A stretch of 7,409 nucleotides of DNA from Pseudomonadota bacterium. GTDB taxonomy: Bacteria > Pseudomonadota > Alphaproteobacteria > Acetobacterales > Acetobacteraceae. Numbering within the stretch: the stretch's first letter is position 1; each line of letters opens with the position of its first letter. The position numbers and the translations under genes were made by a program. The stretch is from positions 1 to 7,409 of the forward strand of contig JAJZCS010000095.1 in the NCBI GenBank assembly GCA_021829055.1, read 5' to 3'. The notes under the pieces were generated by a model. It was not told where the DNA came from, searched no databases, and saw nothing but the letters and a program-made list of their open reading frames with translations. Positions 1 to 6,867 of this stretch are shown in pieces.

Positions 1-1
1 C

Positions 2-103
2 TTCACGCGGGATGCCAGCCCCGGTCAATGGAGTATCGGTAGCGCGGTGCCAGAAGCTTGTGGTGTTTGTATTTGGCACGGTAAAGTCAGCAGGGTGATC
101 TAG
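2..103 (+). CDS. Possible 3' end of an upstream gene (partial, unidentified)
   Basis: A frame open from the left edge ends in TAG at 101-103 and would encode about 33 residues, with Trp, Cys and Gly well represented (for example GQWSIGSAVPEACGVC). I do not recognise it. If real, it would end 11 bases before the ATG of the universal stress gene, an operon-like spacing. A second frame is also open over positions 3-95, so openness over such a short stretch is weak evidence. No function is assigned. Confidence 0.22.
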   Translation, partial: FTRDASPGQWSIGSAVPEACGVCIWHGKVSRVI

Positions 104-114
104 GTGCATTGACC

Positions 115-1005
115 ATGGCCATCCACAAAGTGCTCCTGCCTCTTACCAGCGTCTCCTCCGCGCGATCCGTTATCACGACGGGATTGCAGATTGCACGACG
201 CCATGGCGCTCACCTTTTGGCCTTACACGTCCGAACCGATGTCCGCGACGTGGCACCACTCGCCGGCGAAGGCCTGTCCGGGGCAATGATCGAGGAAATG
301 ATGACTGCCACCGAGCAGACTGGCCGATCAGAAGCCAACGCGCTCAAGGTCCTATTCGAAACCATGTGCGCTGATGCCGATATTAAGGTTACACTTCCGG
401 ATTTTCGCGGGCTGTATGCGCCGTCCAGCAGCAAAATCGCAGCGTCAGCGCAATTCGAGTCGATAATTGGCCGAGAGGAAGAGCTGGTTGCGGGCGAAGC
501 TCGCGTCTCGGACCTGATCATTGTTCCACATCCGAAATCGGCTGAAGAGGTTGCGTCCACAGATGCTCTGCATGCCGTCTTGTTTGATTCAGGTCGCCCA
601 GCATTGATCGCTCCGGTTGAAGAGCCCACCAACCTCGGCACTCGCATCGCGCTAGCATGGAATGGAACCGCCGAAAGCTCTGCAGCAGTTGCGTCTTCGC
701 TCCCTTGGTTGATCGACGCTCATTCGGTTCGCATATTGCATTCGGTTGAATATCACCGCCAAGGCCCACCAGCACAAAAGCTCGCCTCCTACCTCGCCTT
801 ACACAGCGTTGCTACGGAAGTAGTCGAATTTAGCTCGGTTGACCGTAGTGTTGGTGCCGGTCTTCTCGCCGCCGCCACTGAATACGACGCGGATCTCCTC
901 GTAATGGGTGCCTACTCTCACTCTCGCCTCCGACAACTGATTCTCGGTGGAGTTACGAGGTATGTGCTCGAACACGCACAACTGCCAGTTCTAATGAATC
1001 GCTAA
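115..1005 (+). CDS. Universal stress protein, tandem UspA domains (296 aa)
   Basis: This is a cytoplasmic universal stress (UspA-superfamily) protein with two Usp folds in tandem. Domain 1 covers about residues 2-168, opening with the typical first strand IHKVLLPLTS. Domain 2 covers about 175-296, opening with GTRIALAWNGTAESS. The C-terminal signature near residues 263-296 (VMGAYSHSRLRQLILGG, then VT) matches the nucleotide-binding loop of the family, with Ser where the classic G-2x-G-9x-G(S/T) motif has its second Gly, so ATP binding is likely but not certain. I chose ATG 115, which has TAGGTG 8 bases upstream, over an in-frame TTG at 109. The stop overlaps the start of the marR-type gene by one base. 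Family members usually act in stress or stationary-phase survival; the specific role here is unknown. Confidence 0.9.
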   Translation: MAIHKVLLPLTSVSSARSVITTGLQIARRHGAHLLALHVRTDVRDVAPLAGEGLSGAMIEEMMTATEQTGRSEANALKVLFETMCADADIKVTLPDFRGLYAPSSSKIAASAQFESIIGREEELVAGEARVSDLIIVPHPKSAEEVASTDALHAVLFDSGRPALIAPVEEPTNLGTRIALAWNGTAESSAAVASSLPWLIDAHSVRILHSVEYHRQGPPAQKLASYLALHSVATEVVEFSSVDRSVGAGLLAAATEYDADLLVMGAYSHSRLRQLILGGVTRYVLEHAQLPVLMNR

Positions 1006-1475
1006 TGTTCGGCGTCATCGATCCGGCAATTGAAACGTCGGTCCAAGCATACGTAAAGCTGGTACGTGCCAGCCGCGCCGTTACGGCTCGAGTGGTCGGT
1101 CGTCTCCATGAATCGGATCTAACACCCAACCAGCTCGGCGTACTAGAGGCCCTGCTGCACCTTGGCCCCCTTACCCTGCGTGACCTTGGCCGCAAAATCC
1201 TGACAAGTCCCGGCAACCTTACAGACGTCATCGATAAACTTGAACGACGGAAACTAGTGCGCCGGACTATCTGCCCAGAGGACCGACGTAGCGTTCGCGT
1301 CGCGCTAACGGAAGAAGGCCGCATGCTGATCGAGTCAGTGTTCCCTTTGCATGCCGCCGCTATCCATCACGCGATGGCTCCACTTTCCCTTGACGAGTTG
1401 GCGATCCTCAGCCATTTGCTTCGCCGCTTGGGTCAGGGAGCAGCCAACCGCTCAAGAAGCAACGCTGATAGCTGA
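1005..1475 (+). CDS. MarR-family winged-helix transcriptional regulator (156 aa)
   Basis: This is a dimeric DNA-binding regulator of the MarR family. Residues about 10-50 form the N-terminal helices. The helix-turn-helix lies at about 56-87 (LTLRDLGRKI, then SPGNLTDVIDKLERRKLVRR), and the wing at 88-104 carries the hallmark EDRR and ALTEEG motifs. C-terminal helices at about 105-145 would complete the dimer interface. Length is normal for the family. A single cysteine, Cys90, sits at the base of the wing; some MarR proteins sense oxidants through cysteine, but that role is only a possibility here. The start ATG lies in the TAATG overlap with the upstream universal stress gene and no good Shine-Dalgarno precedes it, so translation is probably coupled. 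Target genes and ligand are unknown. Confidence 0.92.
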   Translation: MFGVIDPAIETSVQAYVKLVRASRAVTARVVGRLHESDLTPNQLGVLEALLHLGPLTLRDLGRKILTSPGNLTDVIDKLERRKLVRRTICPEDRRSVRVALTEEGRMLIESVFPLHAAAIHHAMAPLSLDELAILSHLLRRLGQGAANRSRSNADS

Positions 1476-1779
1476 ATTCCTTTCTTCTTGCCCAACAACC
1501 ATCTCGGCAATGTCGGGCGGACCAAATAGGAGGACACTATCAGGTTGACGTGGCGAACATCAATCTGGTGCAGCAGTCTGCCCTCGCCGTTGCGGACGAG
1601 TTGCGCCATGTCTGTGCCGAGAGGGGGGTGTGGGGGCTCCCGGTTCCGGCAGAAATGGGCCGCGCAGAGGCCTAGCCTCTGGATGAGGCCTGCCTGACGC
1701 TGATCTGGCGCCAGAGGCCAACCTCGGCACGACGCATGAAGCGGTTGAACGGGTCGACCAGGTTAACGTGGACCCGAAT
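1476..1779. other. Gene-poor stretch with short inverted repeats
   Basis: No intact gene is convincing here. AGGAGG at 1528-1533 resembles a ribosome binding site, and a GTG at 1550 opens a 40-codon frame that stops at the TAG at 1673-1675; I do not recognise the peptide. On the minus strand a short frame ending at 1672 reads HVNLVDPFNRFMRRAEVGLW, also unrecognised. Together with the adjoining transposase remnant this looks like decayed DNA. Confidence 0.4.
1665..1718. repeat. Cluster of nested inverted repeats (CAGAGGC / GCCTCTG)
   Basis: CAGAGGC (1665-1671) and GCCTCTG (1675-1681) form a perfect 7-bp stem with a CTA loop. GCCTCTGG (1675-1682) can also pair with CCAGAGGC (1711-1718). The 10-bp palindrome CTGGCGCCAG occupies 1705-1714. 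No T-tract follows, so it is not a standard intrinsic terminator. It may be a leftover repeat or an IS end; its role is unknown. Confidence 0.45.
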
Positions 1780-1953
1780 GGCCCGCCGCTATGCCGGTGT
1801 GCGCGTAGCCGGGTCGGAAGTGGCGTGGTGGGCCAAGTAAAGTGACTGACGGAGCCGCACGTCAGGCATTCCGGGCTGCCCCAACCAACTCGCCTTCTCG
1901 AACCACGTCCGAGCCGCTTCCTCGCCGAGGAACATCTCATTGAAAGCACAAGG
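1780..1953 (-). pseudogene. Decayed N-terminus of an IS1595-family-like transposase
   Basis: Reading the minus strand from about 1953, one frame gives FNEMFLGEEAARTWFEKASW. This resembles the N-terminal helix of IS1595/IS1016-type transposases (MFP-x-EEAA-x-WFE-x-x-x-W). The homology then continues in a different frame from about 1885 as SPECLTCGSVSHF and TPLPTRLRAHR, matching the zinc-ribbon pattern CPxCGS, then TPMPYRCR. The second cysteine pair has been lost (RLRAH in place of a C-x-x-C or C-x-x-H). No catalytic domain follows. The frameshift, missing cysteine and truncation mean it cannot be functional. The family assignment rests on remembered consensus only and should be treated as probable, not proven. 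Confidence 0.45.
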
Positions 1954-1957
1954 CACT

Positions 1958-2098
1958 ATGTTTATGATTTGCTCCGACTCTTGGGAGGCCGTCAGTCAAC
2001 CAGAGGGTTGTGGCGATGGATTTCGGCGCGAACAAGTAATTGTGATCAAACGAAGTACCGAAGAAGCCGAAAACATGCTTGCCGAGGTGCACGAATGA
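1958..2098 (+). CDS. Doubtful small ORF (46 aa), unidentified
   Basis: ATG 1958 (or 1964) opens a frame ending in TGA at 2096-2098. AAGG lies only 4 bases upstream of the first ATG. The C-terminal half (VIVIKRSTEEAENMLAEVHE) is charged, helix-prone and looks protein-like, whereas the N-terminal half does not. I do not recognise it. It could be the surviving 3' end of a decayed gene. Its stop codon lies inside the 20-bp palindrome upstream of the protease gene. Confidence 0.2.
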   Translation: MFMICSDSWEAVSQPEGCGDGFRREQVIVIKRSTEEAENMLAEVHE

Positions 2099-2112
2099 AA
2101 CGAGTTTCATTC
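2093..2112. promoter_or_regulatory. Operator-like inverted repeat upstream of the Deg protease gene
   Basis: The 20-bp sequence GAATGAAACGAGTTTCATTC has two perfect 9-bp arms around a 2-base centre. This size and symmetry is typical of sites for dimeric helix-turn-helix regulators such as the TetR family. It lies 7 bases upstream of a candidate -35 box and about 180 bases before the protease start. No T-run follows, so a terminator is unlikely. Which regulator binds it is unknown; the nearby MarR protein is one candidate. Confidence 0.5.
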
Positions 2113-2119
2113 CCGCATG

Positions 2120-2148
2120 TTGGCCACGTTTAGATTAACGTCTATATC
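2120..2148 (+). promoter_or_regulatory. Candidate sigma-70-type promoter for the Deg protease gene
   Basis: TTGGCC (2120-2125) and TATATC (2143-2148) are separated by 17 bases, each matching four of six consensus positions. Transcription would start near 2155 and leave a leader of about 140 bases. I saw no clear heat-shock (RpoH) or EcfG-type promoter in this stretch. The call is by eye only. Confidence 0.33.
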
Positions 2149-2292
2149 GAAGGGGCATCAAGCTCGCCGTGTCACGGTGCGCTCGTAATGTTTCGTTCCA
2201 ATCGTAGCCCAGCTGCAAAGTCGTGTTTTGCACCAGCGGGACCGGCAAACAACCAAGGCCGAATTCTCGGTCGCAGACCTAAGGATGAGAGA

Positions 2293-3819
2293 ATGACAAC
2301 TTCGCTAAACGCCACAGGCCGCTCCACGCGGATGCGAGCGCTTGCCCTCGCCCTTCTCGCCGGTGCTACACTGATGGCCGGCGGCAATGCCTTTGCCGAT
2401 GATGCCGCTTTAAATGCCACATCACAGGTGCAAAAAGATTTTAAACCGATCCCCAGCTTCGCACCATTGATCCACGACGTCAGTCCAGCGGTAGTTTCGG
2501 TCACAGTACATCTCAGGGTCAACAGGGTCTCGGGCCAGCAGGCTCAAGGGCAACCCCCAGGCATGGCGCCCTTTCCCTTCCCGTTTCCGTTCCCGATCCC
2601 GCAGCCACAGCAGCCCCAAGCCATTGAGGCAAAAGGCTCCGGTTTCTTCATTAGCCCAAAAGGATACCTTGTCACCAACAACCATGTCGTTCGCAACGCC
2701 AAGTCGGTCTTTGTGACTTTGTCAGACGGCCAGAGGCTCGCCGCAACGATTATCGGCCGCGACCCTCGCACTGACCTAGCGGTACTTAAAGTTAACCGTG
2801 ACAAGCCATTCCCTTATCTTGAGCTTGGCGATTCAGCCGCGGTTTCACCGGGGGAATGGGTGGTTGCCATTGGCAATCCGTTTGGGTTGGCGGAGACGGC
2901 CACCGCCGGTATCGTTTCTGCCCTCGGCCGCGACATTGGCGACGGTGAATACGACAGCTTTATACAGATTGACGCACCGATCAATGAAGGCAATTCGGGC
3001 GGCCCTCTCCTTAACCAGAGAGGCCAGGTTATCGGGGTCAATACCGCCATTCTATCCCCTTCGGGCGGCTCTGTGGGTATCGGATTCGCCATCCCATCCA
3101 ATATGGTTAAAATGATCTCTTCCCAGCTAATTAAATTTGGAAAGGTCACTCGTGGGTTTATCGGTGTGTCGGTGCAGATGATCACTCCGGCCATGGCCCA
3201 AGCCATGGGGGTAAAGATGATCGATGGCAAACCTACGGGCGCGCTGATCGCGGCTGTCGAGCCAAACGCTCCGGCGGCCAAGGCCGGAATCAAACCAGGG
3301 GATGTCATCACAGATGTCAATGGCAAACCGATCGACTCGCCACGGAAGCTAGCTCTTGCGATATCGTCGATTAAACCAGGTGACGACGCCCATGTCACGT
3401 ATTTGCGAAACGGAAAGGAAAATCACACCACAATAAAAGTGGAAACCATGCCAGGCAATCCAGAAGCCGCGCTAATGGGTCAGGAGCCGGGATCTGGTGC
3501 AGGCGTCGCTCAGAAGCCAGAGCTCGGCATGTCGATTGGACCGTTGACAAACGGCGATATTGCTCAACTTCACCTGCCAGCAAGTACGGAAGGTGCTGTA
3601 ATCGTTCATGTTGCACCAAACTCGCCTGCCGATGCTGCCGGATTGCAATCCGGGGATGTTATCATTGGTGTAGGATCTGCGAATACCAAAAATCCTGCGG
3701 AGGTGATCGATGCAATCCACAAGGCAGAAACCTCCCATGCCAAAGCAATCGCGCTGCGCGTGATGCGTGAAGATCAGGCGATCTTTGTGGCGGTTCAGTT
3801 GCCGCAAGCAAAAAAATAA
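2293..3819 (+). CDS. Periplasmic DegP/HtrA-type (Do family) serine endoprotease, 508 aa
   Basis: This is an envelope protein quality-control protease that degrades or chaperones misfolded exported proteins. Residues 1-35 form a Sec signal peptide: Arg-rich start, hydrophobic ALALALLAGATLMAGG, and likely cleavage after AFA before DD. The trypsin-like domain carries the triad His131 (TNNHVV), Asp161 (RTDLAVL) and Ser235 (GNSGGPLL). PDZ1 lies at about 286-385 and PDZ2 at about 409-503. A Phe-Pro and Gln-Pro repeat at about residues 93-108 sits where Deg proteases have the flexible LA loop. Length is close to the roughly 475-500 typical of the family. I chose ATG 2293, with AAGGA 7 bases upstream, because it starts directly at the signal peptide; an in-frame ATG at 2188 would add 35 residues ahead of it. 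It is probably a single-gene unit. Whether it is DegP, DegQ or MucD-like cannot be decided from sequence. Confidence 0.95.
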   Translation: MTTSLNATGRSTRMRALALALLAGATLMAGGNAFADDAALNATSQVQKDFKPIPSFAPLIHDVSPAVVSVTVHLRVNRVSGQQAQGQPPGMAPFPFPFPFPIPQPQQPQAIEAKGSGFFISPKGYLVTNNHVVRNAKSVFVTLSDGQRLAATIIGRDPRTDLAVLKVNRDKPFPYLELGDSAAVSPGEWVVAIGNPFGLAETATAGIVSALGRDIGDGEYDSFIQIDAPINEGNSGGPLLNQRGQVIGVNTAILSPSGGSVGIGFAIPSNMVKMISSQLIKFGKVTRGFIGVSVQMITPAMAQAMGVKMIDGKPTGALIAAVEPNAPAAKAGIKPGDVITDVNGKPIDSPRKLALAISSIKPGDDAHVTYLRNGKENHTTIKVETMPGNPEAALMGQEPGSGAGVAQKPELGMSIGPLTNGDIAQLHLPASTEGAVIVHVAPNSPADAAGLQSGDVIIGVGSANTKNPAEVIDAIHKAETSHAKAIALRVMREDQAIFVAVQLPQAKK

Positions 3820-3822
3820 GTC

Positions 3823-3847
3823 GCCGGATTTTCTCTCTACCTCCGGC
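3823..3847 (+). other. Weak hairpin just after the Deg protease stop
   Basis: GCCGGA (3823-3828) and TCCGGC (3842-3847) form a perfect 6-bp stem with a 13-base loop, starting 4 bases after the stop codon. Only three T residues follow, so it is at best a weak terminator or an mRNA 3' stabiliser. Confidence 0.3.
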
Positions 3848-3905
3848 TTTCACCGCAAATCATTCGCCGCTTGAAGCGGTTGACAAACGGTTCTTTCTGA
3901 AATTG

Positions 3906-3936
3906 CCTCTGGCCCTTGCGGGCCGGAGGTTTTTTT
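3906..3936 (+). terminator. Strong rho-independent terminator between the protease gene and cysD
   Basis: CCTCTGGCCC (3906-3915) pairs with GGGCCGGAGG (3920-3929) through ten pairs, one of them a U-G wobble, closing a TTGC loop. Seven T residues follow (3930-3936). This is a textbook intrinsic terminator for transcripts coming from the protease gene. It ends only 37 bases before the cysD ATG, leaving little room for a separate cysD promoter. Confidence 0.9.
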
Positions 3937-3964
3937 GTTTCCAGAGTCCCTAGGCCGCTATAAG
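3935..3964 (+). promoter_or_regulatory. Possible cysD promoter inside the short gap after the terminator
   Basis: TTGTTT (3935-3940) and TATAAG (3959-3964) are 18 bases apart. The -10-like box is good and the -35 box poor. A start site here would fall near 3970, giving an almost leaderless cysD transcript without the AAGGA at 3962-3966. This is the only promoter-like pair I see downstream of the terminator and it is weakly supported. Confidence 0.2.
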
Positions 3965-3973
3965 GATCGTTGC

Positions 3974-4885
3974 ATGTACCTTACCGAACACGCCTCTGAC
4001 CTCGATGTACTCGAAGCGGAAGGCATTGAGATCATCCGCGAAGCAGCGGCTAGTTTTCGTAAACCCGTCATGCTCTATTCGATCGGTAAAGATAGTTCCG
4101 TGATGCTTCATCTTGCTCGTAAAGCTTTCTATCCGGCCAAGCTTCCCTTTCCGCTATTGCACATCGATACGGGTTGGAAGTTTCGCGAAATGATTTTGCA
4201 CCGCGACGCAACAGTCAAACAACTGGGTCTAGATCTTATCGTCCGCACGAATACCGAAGCAGCCGCCAACGGCATCAATCCCTTTGACCATGCCGCATCC
4301 GTCTACACCCAAGTCATGAAGACGGAAGCTCTAAAATCTGCCCTTGATGAATTTAGCTTTGATGCAGCGTTCGGTGGCGCACGTCGTGATGAAGAAAAGT
4401 CTCGTGCAAAGGAAAGAATCTTCTCGATCCGCAATGCCCGGCACGGCTGGGATCCAAAGTCTCAGCGCCCCGAACTTTGGAATCTATTCAACCCGGCACT
4501 CGCTCCCGGTCAAACAATGCGAGTGTTTCCGCTATCAAACTGGACCGAAGTCGACATCTGGTCCTACATCGCACGCGAAAAAATCAACGTCGTGCCATTG
4601 TATTTCGCCAAGCCCCGACCCGTTGTTGAACGGAATGGGCAGCTTTTGATGGTCGACGATCACCGCTTTCGCCTACTGTCTAACGAAACGCCCAAACTTC
4701 GCTCGGTCCGCTTCCGTACCCTCGGTTGCTACCCTCTGACGGCGGCAATCGAGTCTACCGCCTCGACACTAGAGGCTATCATCTCGGAAATGGCCCATTC
4801 ACGGCTATCCGAGCGTCAGGGACGCTTGATCGACCATGATGATACCGCTGCAATGGAAAAAAAGAAGCGGGAAGGATATTTCTAA
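3974..4885 (+). CDS. cysD: Sulfate adenylyltransferase (ATP sulfurylase) subunit 2, 303 aa
   Basis: CysD is the catalytic adenylyl-transferring subunit of the heterodimeric ATP sulfurylase. It joins sulfate and ATP to form adenosine 5'-phosphosulfate (APS) and pyrophosphate in the cytoplasm, driven by GTP hydrolysis in CysN. The PP-loop of the ATP pyrophosphatase fold is visible at residues 36-42 (SIGKDSS), followed by [11 protein letters not shown]. The C-terminus has the family block RTLGCYPLT and the typical ending [10 protein letters not shown]. Length is as expected (about 302). ATG 3974 is preceded by AAGGA with a 7-base spacer; an upstream in-frame TTG at 3935 would start inside the terminator and is rejected. 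The gene abuts cysNC with no gap, so the two are surely co-transcribed. Rhizobial NodP is a homologue, so a role in sulfation rather than assimilation cannot be excluded. Confidence 0.97.
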   Translation: MYLTEHASDLDVLEAEGIEIIREAAASFRKPVMLYSIGKDSSVMLHLARKAFYPAKLPFPLLHIDTGWKFREMILHRDATVKQLGLDLIVRTNTEAAANGINPFDHAASVYTQVMKTEALKSALDEFSFDAAFGGARRDEEKSRAKERIFSIRNARHGWDPKSQRPELWNLFNPALAPGQTMRVFPLSNWTEVDIWSYIAREKINVVPLYFAKPRPVVERNGQLLMVDDHRFRLLSNETPKLRSVRFRTLGCYPLTAAIESTASTLEAIISEMAHSRLSERQGRLIDHDDTAAMEKKKREGYF

Positions 4886-6757
4886 ATGAATGATATGCGC
4901 CTTCAAGAATCCCGTTCACTTCTTCGCGTGTTCACTTGCGGCTCCGTAGATGACGGCAAGTCAACGTTGATCGGTCGCCTCCTTTTTGATACCGATAATG
5001 TACCCGATGATCAACGCACCGCACTGCTTTGGGATTCAAAAAGATACGGAACAAATGGCACCGAAGTAGACTACGCTCTGCTCGTGGACGGCCTGGAGGC
5101 TGAGAGAGAGCAAGGCATCACGATCGATGTGGCATATCGTTTCGTGGCAACGCGGCGCCGAAAATTCATTATTGCGGATACTCCAGGACATGAGCAATAC
5201 ACGCGCAACATGGCTACTGGCGCCTCTAACGCGGAGGTGGCAGTCCTACTGATCGACGCAACCCAAGGCCTGCAACCCCAGACACGCCGACACGCTGCCA
5301 TAGCTGACTTGCTTGGAATTCGTACCATTGTGCTCGCCATAAACAAAATAGACCTGATTTGTTACAGTCAGTCGCGGTTCATGGAAATCGCCAGCATGTT
5401 CCATGATTTTGCAGCAAAATTCCATTTTTCGTCGATAACGCCGATTCCGCTTTCGGCCCGCCATGGTGATAATGTCGTATGGCGCAGCGCAAACATGCCT
5501 TGGTACGATGGACCGACGATTCTTGAACATCTTGAGTCCATCGAGCCGGAGCGCGCCGAAGTTGGCCCATTCCGGTTGCCGGTTCAGTGGGTAAATCGGC
5601 CGGATGCCAGCTTCCGCGGTTACGCTGGAACCATAGCGAGCGGCACTGTCCGTCCTGGCGATTCCGTTGTTATTTCCGGCTCAGGACGAGTCACCAAGGT
5701 TGCCCGGATTGTTGCCGCCGATGGCGATCGCAACACTGCACGTGCGGGAGACGCAGTTACACTAACGATTGCCGATGCTATTGATATCTCGCGCGGTGAT
5801 GTTATTGCAAGCTCAGACTCTCGACCGGAAGTTGCCGACCAATTTGCAGCCGATCTAATCTGGATGGACGCAGCAGATCTTCTTCCGGGGCGTCCCTATC
5901 TCTTCCGGATCGGCACTGCGACCGTTAGTGGTGTGGTGTCGCGTATCAAGCATAAACTTGATATCGACCACCTGGAACATTTGGCTGCAGACCGTCTAAG
6001 TTTGAATGAAATTGGCGCAGTCAATGTTGCCCTCGCCTCGCCTGTCTCCTTCGATCCCTACGAAGCGAACCGCAGAATGGGCGCGTTCATTGTCATAGAC
6101 CGCGTCACCAACACCACCGCTGGGGCCGGCATGATCCGATTTCCCCTTCGTCGCGCCAACAATATTCATCGTCAGGCCGTAACCATCCGCAGCACCGACC
6201 GCGTAGCTCGTAACCGCCATCGACCAGCCATCCTTTGGTTCACGGGCCTCTCTGGCGCCGGCAAGTCCACTATCGCGAATTTGCTTGAAGCGCGCCTTCA
6301 CGCCGCCGGTGCACACACCTACCTGCTCGACGGCGACAATATACGGCATGGGCTGAACCGCGATCTGGGTTTCACTGATGCCGACCGAGTAGAAAACATC
6401 CGCCGTGTTGCTGAGGTTGCGAAGCTCTTCGCCGACGCCGGCCTAATAGTTTTGGTCAGCTTCATCTCGCCGTTTCGTGCCGAACGACAAATGGCTCGTG
6501 AATTAGTCGAGCCTGGTATCTTCCACGAGGTATTTGTCGACACCCCGATCGAAGTCTGCCGCTCGCGCGACCCGAAAGGTCTGTATCGTAAAGCTGATGC
6601 TGGCCAAATTCGGAATTTCACAGGCATCGATAGCGCTTATGAATCGCCCGAAGATCCCGAATTCTGGCTCCGCACGGTAGATAGCGCACCGGAAGCTCTG
6701 GTCGATTCTCTTTACGGCGAATTGGCTCCAGCCATCGGTTTGGAAGATAGCCCATGA
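4886..6757 (+). CDS. cysNC: Bifunctional sulfate adenylyltransferase subunit 1 / adenylylsulfate kinase, 623 aa
   Basis: This is a fusion of CysN, the GTPase subunit of ATP sulfurylase, with CysC, the APS kinase that makes PAPS. The GTPase domain (about 1-215) shows G1 GSVDDGKS at 19-26, the G2-region REQGITID at 74-81, G3 DTPGHEQY at 98-105 and G4 NKID at 153-156. EF-Tu-like beta-barrel domains follow at about 225-315 and 320-425. After a short linker the kinase domain (about 447-615) has the P-loop GLSGAGKS at 454-461, [10 protein letters not shown] at 482-491, FISPFRAER at 526-534 and DPKGLYRKA at 562-570. All key motifs of both halves are intact, and length fits the fused NodQ/CysNC type (about 620-640). 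ATG 4886 directly follows the cysD stop, with AAGGA 9 bases upstream inside cysD. Another ATG three codons on is possible. Confidence 0.96.
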   Translation: MNDMRLQESRSLLRVFTCGSVDDGKSTLIGRLLFDTDNVPDDQRTALLWDSKRYGTNGTEVDYALLVDGLEAEREQGITIDVAYRFVATRRRKFIIADTPGHEQYTRNMATGASNAEVAVLLIDATQGLQPQTRRHAAIADLLGIRTIVLAINKIDLICYSQSRFMEIASMFHDFAAKFHFSSITPIPLSARHGDNVVWRSANMPWYDGPTILEHLESIEPERAEVGPFRLPVQWVNRPDASFRGYAGTIASGTVRPGDSVVISGSGRVTKVARIVAADGDRNTARAGDAVTLTIADAIDISRGDVIASSDSRPEVADQFAADLIWMDAADLLPGRPYLFRIGTATVSGVVSRIKHKLDIDHLEHLAADRLSLNEIGAVNVALASPVSFDPYEANRRMGAFIVIDRVTNTTAGAGMIRFPLRRANNIHRQAVTIRSTDRVARNRHRPAILWFTGLSGAGKSTIANLLEARLHAAGAHTYLLDGDNIRHGLNRDLGFTDADRVENIRRVAEVAKLFADAGLIVLVSFISPFRAERQMARELVEPGIFHEVFVDTPIEVCRSRDPKGLYRKADAGQIRNFTGIDSAYESPEDPEFWLRTVDSAPEALVDSLYGELAPAIGLEDSP

Positions 6758-6867
6758 GTTGATGCATTGAGCGGTTTTGTCGGCTGGATTGGACCGGGTT
6801 GCCTTTAGGACAAGGCCATGCAGTGCATGCCGATGTGAACCGAGGCACGACATGGCAATGAGCGTAA
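6758..6867. other. Short gap after cysNC, probably including the IS630 end
   Basis: No gene and no T-tracted terminator are visible after cysNC. A 13-base inverted repeat, CATGCAGTGCATG (6817-6829), has 6-bp arms round one base. Part of this stretch is presumably the terminal region of the IS630-type element, but without its other end the inverted repeat and TA target site cannot be placed. Confidence 0.35.

Noticed and set aside
1488..1522. Possible terminator after the MarR gene (GCCC to GGGC)
   Set aside because: Only four or five pairs with mismatches and no T-tract follow.
1560..1949. Minus-strand 129-residue open frame as an intact gene
   Set aside because: It is Arg/Ser/Pro-rich with low-complexity composition. 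Only its first third matches a transposase zinc ribbon, and that match crosses into another frame upstream, so I treat it as part of a pseudogene.
2167..2177. CCGTGTCACGG palindrome as a regulator site
   Set aside because: Arms are only 5 bp, short enough to occur by chance in GC-rich DNA.
2188..2292. Earlier ATG at 2188 as the start of the Deg protease
   Set aside because: It would put 35 polar residues ahead of a clear signal peptide, and ATG 2293 has AAGGA at proper spacing.
2814..3398. 194-residue minus-strand frame inside the protease gene
   Set aside because: It is a shadow of the protease coding frame, with no recognisable motifs.
3935..3973. TTG 3935 as the cysD start
   Set aside because: It lies in the terminator T-run, and ATG 3974 has a good Shine-Dalgarno and gives the usual family length.
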